Source of the DNA: Flavobacterium sp. UBA7680
GTDB taxonomy: Bacteria > Bacteroidota > Bacteroidia > Flavobacteriales > Flavobacteriaceae
Length of the DNA stretch: 62,440 nucleotides
Assembly (NCBI RefSeq): GCF_002482975.1
Contig: NZ_DLHA01000011.1
Span: forward strand, 1-62,440
Direction of reading: 5' to 3'
Notes under the pieces: model-generated
Seen by the model: the letters and a program-made list of their open reading frames with translations, nothing else
What the model was told of the DNA's origin: nothing
Database searches by the model: none
Made by a program: the position numbers and the translations under genes
Shown: one piece after another, positions 58,176-62,440 of the stretch
Layout: each line of letters starts with the position of its first letter
How positions within the stretch are numbered: the stretch's first letter is position 1

Positions 58176-59162
58176 TTATTGAAGTTTCGAAATTGCCTGA
58201 TTAATGAAATCAAGTTCTGAAGCTGATAAATCGAAATCCATTGTTTTTGCGTTTGAAATCGCTTGTTCTGCATTTCTTGCTCCGGCTAAAACAATTGTGA
58301 TTCCTTTTTGTAAAGTTGTCCAGCGTAAAACCAATTGTGAAATTGAAATGTGTTTTGCGTTTGCCAGTGAACTTAATTCTTCTACCAATGTTTTTACTTT
58401 TTGAAGATCGAATTGGCCGAAATAACCATTTCTATGATCGTTATCTTTTAATTTACTGTCGGTAAAATATTTTCCAGTTAGCAAGCCTCTTTCCATTGGG
58501 CTGTAAGCAATAATTCCGATGTTTTCCTGAATCGTAAGCGGCACTAAATCAGTTTGAATTGCCTGATTCAGCATACTAAAAGGAACTTGATTTGAAGCTA
58601 ACTGAATTGTTTTTTGTGCTTCTTTAATTTGTTCTGCATTGTAATTACTAACTCCGGCAGCTCTGATTTTTCCTTGTTGAATAAGGATTTCCAACGCTTC
58701 CATAGTTTCCTGAATTGGAGTAGTGGAGTCTGGCCAGTGAATTTGCAATAAGTCGATATAATCAGTTTGAAGACGTTTTAAGCTTTCTTCAACTTCTTTT
58801 ATGATGTTGTTTTTTGAAGCGTATTTGTAAATTGGTAATTTTTTTCCGTTGTCATCGGCATCAAAAAAGAAATCTCCTTTTCCGTTATTGCTTCCGTCCC
58901 AAACCAAACCAAATTTGGTTAGTAATTGCACTTTTGAACGATCTTGAGATTTTAAAGCTTCGCCAATCATTTCTTCGCTTAAACCAAATCCGTAAAAAGG
59001 AGCAGTGTCAATTGTGGTTACGCCGTGAGCGATAGAAGCGTGAATGGAGTCGATTGAATCTTTCTTTTCGTTTCCGCCCCACATGTTTCCGCCAATGGCA
59101 AATGCACCGTAAGTTATAGTTGATAATTTAAGTTCTGAGTTGCCTAATTTTCTATATTCCAT
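58176..59162 (-). CDS. aldo/keto reductase
   Basis: 328 aa (beta/alpha)8 NADPH-dependent reductase. The N-terminal KLGNSELKLSTITYGAFAIGG and TTIDTAPFYGFGLSEEMIGEAL carry the catalytic Asp and Tyr. Lys is in VQLLTKFGLVWDG and His in LLQIHWPDSTTP. The C-terminal cofactor part has IVLAGARNAEQ. Divergent from an AraC regulator at 59282. Substrate unknown. Confidence 0.95.
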   Translation of the reverse strand: MEYRKLGNSELKLSTITYGAFAIGGNMWGGNEKKDSIDSIHASIAHGVTTIDTAPFYGFGLSEEMIGEALKSQDRSKVQLLTKFGLVWDGSNNGKGDFFFDADDNGKKLPIYKYASKNNIIKEVEESLKRLQTDYIDLLQIHWPDSTTPIQETMEALEILIQQGKIRAAGVSNYNAEQIKEAQKTIQLASNQVPFSMLNQAIQTDLVPLTIQENIGIIAYSPMERGLLTGKYFTDSKLKDNDHRNGYFGQFDLQKVKTLVEELSSLANAKHISISQLVLRWTTLQKGITIVLAGARNAEQAISNAKTMDFDLSASELDFINQAISKLQ

Positions 59163-59224
59163 GATGTTAAAATTGATGTCTTAAAATTATTTGACAAAAT
59201 TATACCATTTTTTTAAGTGTTAAA

Positions 59225-59256
59225 TTGTATATATTTGTCTTTTTTAGGTATATTTG
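59225..59256 (+). promoter_or_regulatory. promoter of the AraC-type gene
   Basis: TTG (59225-59227), a 21-bp spacer and TATATTTG (59249-59256). A second TATATTTG at 59230-59237 lacks a TTG at the right distance. Confidence 0.7.
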
Positions 59257-59281
59257 CATCCTGAATTAATTGTTGCAGATT

Positions 59282-60127
59282 ATGAAAAAAGAAAATTTAT
59301 ACGAACCGTTTACAGTATCTTTTGAAACATTGGAGGAATATCCGGATGTTGGAGATCGTCATAATTTCTTTGAATTGGTTTATATTTTGGGGGGAACAGG
59401 AACGCAGTGTATCAACAAAAATATTTTTGAGTATGATGCGGGACATATGTTTTTATTGACGCCTGAGGATTGTCATAATTTTACAATTGAAACCGAAACG
59501 AAGTTTTTCTTTTTGAGGTTTAATGATATTTATTTGAAGAATTCCAGTCTGCAAAATGAGAATATTCAGCGTTTAGAATATATTCTGCAAAATGCCAATC
59601 ATCAGCCGGGTTGCATTTTAAAAAATCATGCTGATAAATGTTTGGTGAAAGTAATGGTGGAAGCTATTATTCGTGAACATCAGGATAAGGATGTTTATAA
59701 TAAGGAATTGATTCAGCAATTGGTTAATACATTGATTATTATTGTGGCAAGAAATATTGCGAAGTATTTACCGGAGCAGGTAAATATTAATTCTGAAGCC
59801 AGAGCGATGGATATTTTGCAATATATTCAGACGAATATTTATTATCCGGAGAAAATTAAAGCGGAATCAATAAGTGATTATTTCGGAATTTCGAATACGT
59901 ATTTGGGACGTTATTTTAAGAAACATGCCAGCGAAACGATGCAGCAATATATTAGTAATTATAAAACGAAGCTGATTGAACATCGTTTACAATTTAGCGA
60001 TAAGCGTATTAACGAAATTGCTTATGAATTTGGTTTTACAGATGAAAGCCACTTTAATAAATTCTTTAAGAAGCAAAGAGGGAATAGCCCTTCGGAGTTT
60101 AGAAAAACGATTCGTATTAGTGCATAA
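59282..60127 (+). CDS. AraC-family transcriptional regulator
   Basis: 281 aa from the ATG at 59282 (MKKENLYEPF), preferred to a TTG 12 bp upstream. The N-terminal cupin-like half (LVYILGGTGTQCINKN, FLLTPEDCHNF) precedes a C-terminal double HTH (about 180-280). The latter has ISDYFGISNTYLGRYFKKH and INEIAYEFGFTDESHFNKFFKKQRGNSPSEFR. Divergent from the aldo/keto reductase, its probable target. Confidence 0.94.
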   Translation: MKKENLYEPFTVSFETLEEYPDVGDRHNFFELVYILGGTGTQCINKNIFEYDAGHMFLLTPEDCHNFTIETETKFFFLRFNDIYLKNSSLQNENIQRLEYILQNANHQPGCILKNHADKCLVKVMVEAIIREHQDKDVYNKELIQQLVNTLIIIVARNIAKYLPEQVNINSEARAMDILQYIQTNIYYPEKIKAESISDYFGISNTYLGRYFKKHASETMQQYISNYKTKLIEHRLQFSDKRINEIAYEFGFTDESHFNKFFKKQRGNSPSEFRKTIRISA

Positions 60128-60222
60128 ACACGGATTGCACTAATTTGCACGAATTTTTTTAGCCACTGATTTCACAGATTAAAAGGATTTTTTAATTTGT
60201 GGTAATTCGTGGAATTTGTGTT
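60128..60222. repeat. degenerate 'gccac...cacaga / aattcgtgg' element
   Basis: Fragments of the 46798-46988 repeat family between convergent genes. Confidence 0.65.
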
Positions 60223-60223
60223 T

Positions 60224-60985
60224 TTAAATGATTTTCTTAATTACACGTAGTTTGTGAGTGTGTTTGTTTAATTCTGGATTGTAAATTCCGGTGTGATCTA
60301 AACGGTCAATACGTACTTTTCCACTTGCGTGAATGATGTAATTGTTTTCCATAATGATTCCAACGTGAATAATATTGCCTTCGTCGTTGTCAAAAAAGGC
60401 TAAATCACCAACTTCGCTTTCTTCAATAAAACTTAAAGATTCGCCTTCGAGCGCTTGCTGTGATGCATCGCGATGAATTTTATATCCGTTTAGTTTGTAA
60501 ACCATTTGTGTAAAACCAGAGCAATCGATTCCGAATGGTGTTTTTCCGCCCCATAAATACGGTGCGTTTAAATACATGAAAGCGGTATTTATTAAGGCAC
60601 TTTTTGGTTTTATGCCACTTGTTTTGGTTCCTTCAAAATCAAAATTAGAAGTATTGATTTCGCTGTTATTCAGAAAAGATAAAGAGGCTCCAAGCGGAAT
60701 TGGAAGTAATAGGTTGTTTGGTGCAGTGATATAATCAATCAAATCTGCATTCAAAATAATGGCTTCTTTACTTAACTGATTATACTGTTCCTGAGAAATT
60801 ATCTGATATTGCTTAGAATCTACCCAGCCTATATAATCATCAAACTGAATTTTTATTCGTGCCCATTGATTTTGGCGTTCTAAAATTTCGATGTGTTCGC
60901 CAAACAAAAGTTGTGTAACGATTTCACTTCTGTCACTAGGCTCAGATCGAACGGGTACTATGGCAAGATTGCAGATTCCGAACAT
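60224..60985 (-). CDS. NlpC/P60 cell-wall peptidase with N-terminal SH3 domain
   Basis: 253 aa. The N-terminal bacterial SH3-like region (about 1-60) ends in KIQFDDYIGWVDSKQY. The C-terminal NlpC/P60 domain (about 125-253) has catalytic Cys in FGIDCSGFTQMVY, His in IIHVGIIMENN and a third residue in IIHASGKVRID. No signal peptide is apparent at the chosen start, which is unusual for a wall hydrolase. It probably cleaves gamma-glutamyl-diamino acid bonds of peptidoglycan peptides. Confidence 0.93.
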   Translation of the reverse strand: MFGICNLAIVPVRSEPSDRSEIVTQLLFGEHIEILERQNQWARIKIQFDDYIGWVDSKQYQIISQEQYNQLSKEAIILNADLIDYITAPNNLLLPIPLGASLSFLNNSEINTSNFDFEGTKTSGIKPKSALINTAFMYLNAPYLWGGKTPFGIDCSGFTQMVYKLNGYKIHRDASQQALEGESLSFIEESEVGDLAFFDNDEGNIIHVGIIMENNYIIHASGKVRIDRLDHTGIYNPELNKHTHKLRVIKKII

Positions 60986-61007
60986 TTAGATAATGTATTA
61001 GTTAAAA

Positions 61008-61040
61008 ATTAGGAGTTATTAATTTCTAATAACTCCTAAT
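61008..61040 (-). terminator. terminator of the thiolase gene
   Basis: Perfect 14-bp inverted repeat ATTAGGAGTTATTA / TAATAACTCCTAAT with a 5-nt loop, followed on the minus strand by a T-rich stretch. Confidence 0.8.
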
Positions 61041-61051
61041 GAAATATTATT

Positions 61052-62230
61052 TTAAGCTCTTTCGATAACAATTGCAGATGCACCACCGCCGCCATTGCAA
61101 ATTGCAGCAGCTCCGGTTTTAGCATTGTTTTGTTCTAAAACGTTTAGTAAAGTTACGATAATACGAGCTCCTGAACAACCAAGAGGATGTCCTAATGAAA
61201 CTGCACCACCGTTTACGTTTACTTTATTGTTATCAAGATTTAAGATTTTTGAATTGGCAAGTCCAACAACTGAAAAAGCTTCGTTAAATTCGAAATAATC
61301 AACATCGCCAATTGCAATTCCTGCTTTGTCTAAAGCTTTTGGTAACGCTTTTGCCGGACTTGTAGTAAACCATTTTGGTTCTTGTGCAGCATCGGCATAT
61401 CCTTTTATGTAAGCTAAAGGTTTAATTCCTAATTCGTTTGCTTTTTCTTCAGACATTAAAACTAAAGCTGCGGCTCCATCATTTATTGTAGATGCATTTG
61501 CTGCAGTAACTGTTCCGTCTTTTGTAAAAACAGCACTTAGTGAAGGGATTTTATCCAATTTTACATTGGTATATTCTTCATCTTTAGAAACAATAATTGG
61601 TTCGCCGCGTCTTTGTGGAACTTCAACAGGAACAACTTCATTGTCAAATTTTCCGGCATCCCAGGCTTTTGCGCTTCTTTCATAAGACTGAATGGCGAAA
61701 TTATCCTGTTCTTCACGGCTGATGTTATATTCAGTTGCACATAAATCAGCGCAAACTCCCATTGCGTTGTTATCGTAAGCATCTGTCAAACCATCTTTTT
61801 GCATTCCGTCGAGCATTGTTGCAGGACCAAATTTGTTTCCGGCACGCATTTGTACATAGTGTGGAATTAAGCTCATGCTTTCCATTCCGCCCGCTACTAC
61901 AATTTCTGCATCACCGCAAGCGATTGCCTGTGCGCCAAACATTACAGCTTTCATTCCAGAGGCACAGACTTTGTTTACTGTTGTGGCAGCAACTTCGTTT
62001 GATAATCCTGCAAATAGGGCAGCCTGACGAGCCGGAGCTTGTCCAACCCCTGCCTGGATTACGTTCCCCATGAAAACTTCATCAACTAATTTTGGGTCTA
62101 GGTTAATTTTTGAAAGGGCTCCTTTTATAGCAGCAGCTCCTAATTGTGGTGCGGGTACGGTAGATAACCCTCCCATGAAACTTCCGATAGGTGTTCTAAC
62201 GGCAGAAACGATAACAACTCTTTTGTTCAT
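61052..62230 (-). CDS. acetyl-CoA C-acetyltransferase (thiolase)
   Basis: 392 aa. Active-site Cys is near residue 89 in NKVCASGMKAVMFGA. The His-containing GGAVSLGHPLGCSGARI and the second Cys in AAICNGGGGASAIVIE lie at the C-terminus, as in biosynthetic thiolases and beta-ketothiolases. The length is standard. It is alone on its strand with its own promoter and terminator. Confidence 0.96.
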   Translation of the reverse strand: MNKRVVIVSAVRTPIGSFMGGLSTVPAPQLGAAAIKGALSKINLDPKLVDEVFMGNVIQAGVGQAPARQAALFAGLSNEVAATTVNKVCASGMKAVMFGAQAIACGDAEIVVAGGMESMSLIPHYVQMRAGNKFGPATMLDGMQKDGLTDAYDNNAMGVCADLCATEYNISREEQDNFAIQSYERSAKAWDAGKFDNEVVPVEVPQRRGEPIIVSKDEEYTNVKLDKIPSLSAVFTKDGTVTAANASTINDGAAALVLMSEEKANELGIKPLAYIKGYADAAQEPKWFTTSPAKALPKALDKAGIAIGDVDYFEFNEAFSVVGLANSKILNLDNNKVNVNGGAVSLGHPLGCSGARIIVTLLNVLEQNNAKTGAAAICNGGGGASAIVIERA

Positions 62231-62256
62231 TTTCTGTTTAATATTAGTTAATGTAG

Positions 62257-62285
62257 CAAATTTACTCTTTATTTGAATAAATTCA
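62257..62285 (-). promoter_or_regulatory. promoter of the thiolase gene
   Basis: On the minus strand, TTG (62285-62283), an 18-bp spacer and TAAATTTG (62264-62257). Confidence 0.65.
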
Positions 62286-62407
62286 AATTTTGCGTCAATT
62301 GGAATGGATTTTAAATTGAATATGAATTTTTTGTTAATTCTATTCGTTTGATTGTGAAGTGTTTTAGAGAAAAGATTAAAAAAACTTAAAAAAAAGCGAA
62401 AAAATAG

Positions 62408-62438
62408 TTGTGAGAAATGGAATGTTGTCTTACATTTG
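62408..62438 (+). promoter_or_regulatory. promoter reading out of the window
   Basis: TTG (62408-62410), a 20-bp spacer and TACATTTG (62431-62438), directed toward a gene beyond the right edge. Confidence 0.6.
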
Positions 62439-62440
62439 CA

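Overview
The window looks like a chromosomal segment of a Flavobacterium-like member of the Bacteroidota. Base composition is AT-rich, a SusC/SusD pair is present, and promoters use the Bacteroidota TAnnTTTG -7 element. Intergenic spaces are filled with palindromic dispersed repeats of the kind common in flavobacteria, and the gene families (rubredoxin fusion, DUF4202, META lipoproteins) fit that assignment. I see no rRNA, tRNA, CRISPR array, integrase or transposase. Everything below was read by eye, without database searches.

Region 1 (1-10.6 kb, minus strand) is a sulfate-ester scavenging operon. In transcription order it holds a 10-codon leader ORF with three consecutive cysteine codons, a structured 5' leader, a SusC transporter, a SusD lipoprotein and three Cys-type sulfatases, the last running off the left edge. 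The leader ORF (MKTMQTCCCK) and the hairpin whose loop is complementary to its Cys codons look like a cysteine-sensing attenuator. I regard this as the most interesting item in the window.

Region 2 (10.6-28.2 kb, plus strand) is a nitrate uptake, nitrate reduction and molybdenum cofactor block. It has three MFS nitrate/nitrite transporters and then a candidate membrane-linked molybdoenzyme: a heme-b-like membrane subunit, a molybdopterin subunit, a 16-Cys ferredoxin, a Tat-type bc1-like Rieske protein and a small membrane protein. These are followed by moeA, a TauE/SafE permease, mobA, a siroheme methyltransferase, moaD, moeB-rhodanese, an LprI-like protein, moaE, a moaC-moaB fusion and moaA.

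Region 3 (28.4-36.9 kb) holds a Lys/Ala-rich histone-H1-like protein, a small SRPBCC/EVE/MarR operon, a siroheme-reductase-like protein fused to rubredoxin, a nitrate reductase fused to an NAD(P)H/FAD reductase and a BFD domain, and a divergent Fnr-like regulator with an N-terminal Cys cluster.

Region 4 (36.9-50.4 kb, mostly minus strand) begins with small housekeeping or hypothetical genes. The rest is nitrate-related: an alginate-export-like outer membrane barrel, a fourth transporter, a NarL-type response regulator, a NarX-like sensor kinase, DUF4202, nirD and nirB. Two operator-like motifs recur. ATGAT-N4-ATCAT lies near -41 of two promoters. TA(C/A)GTAT-N2-ATAC(G/T)TA, or close variants, lies upstream of nirB, the nitrate reductase/fnr divergon, the fourth transporter and the response regulator. 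They suggest joint control by the Fnr-like and NarL-like regulators.

Region 5 (50.4-62.4 kb) is unrelated: two META lipoproteins with 21-bp-spaced direct repeats, DUF2130, a LysR regulator with a divergent methyltransferase, a quinone-redox gene cluster (MdaB-like, YgiN-like, quinone oxidoreductase, DUF3291), an aldo/keto reductase with a divergent AraC regulator, an NlpC/P60 hydrolase and a thiolase.
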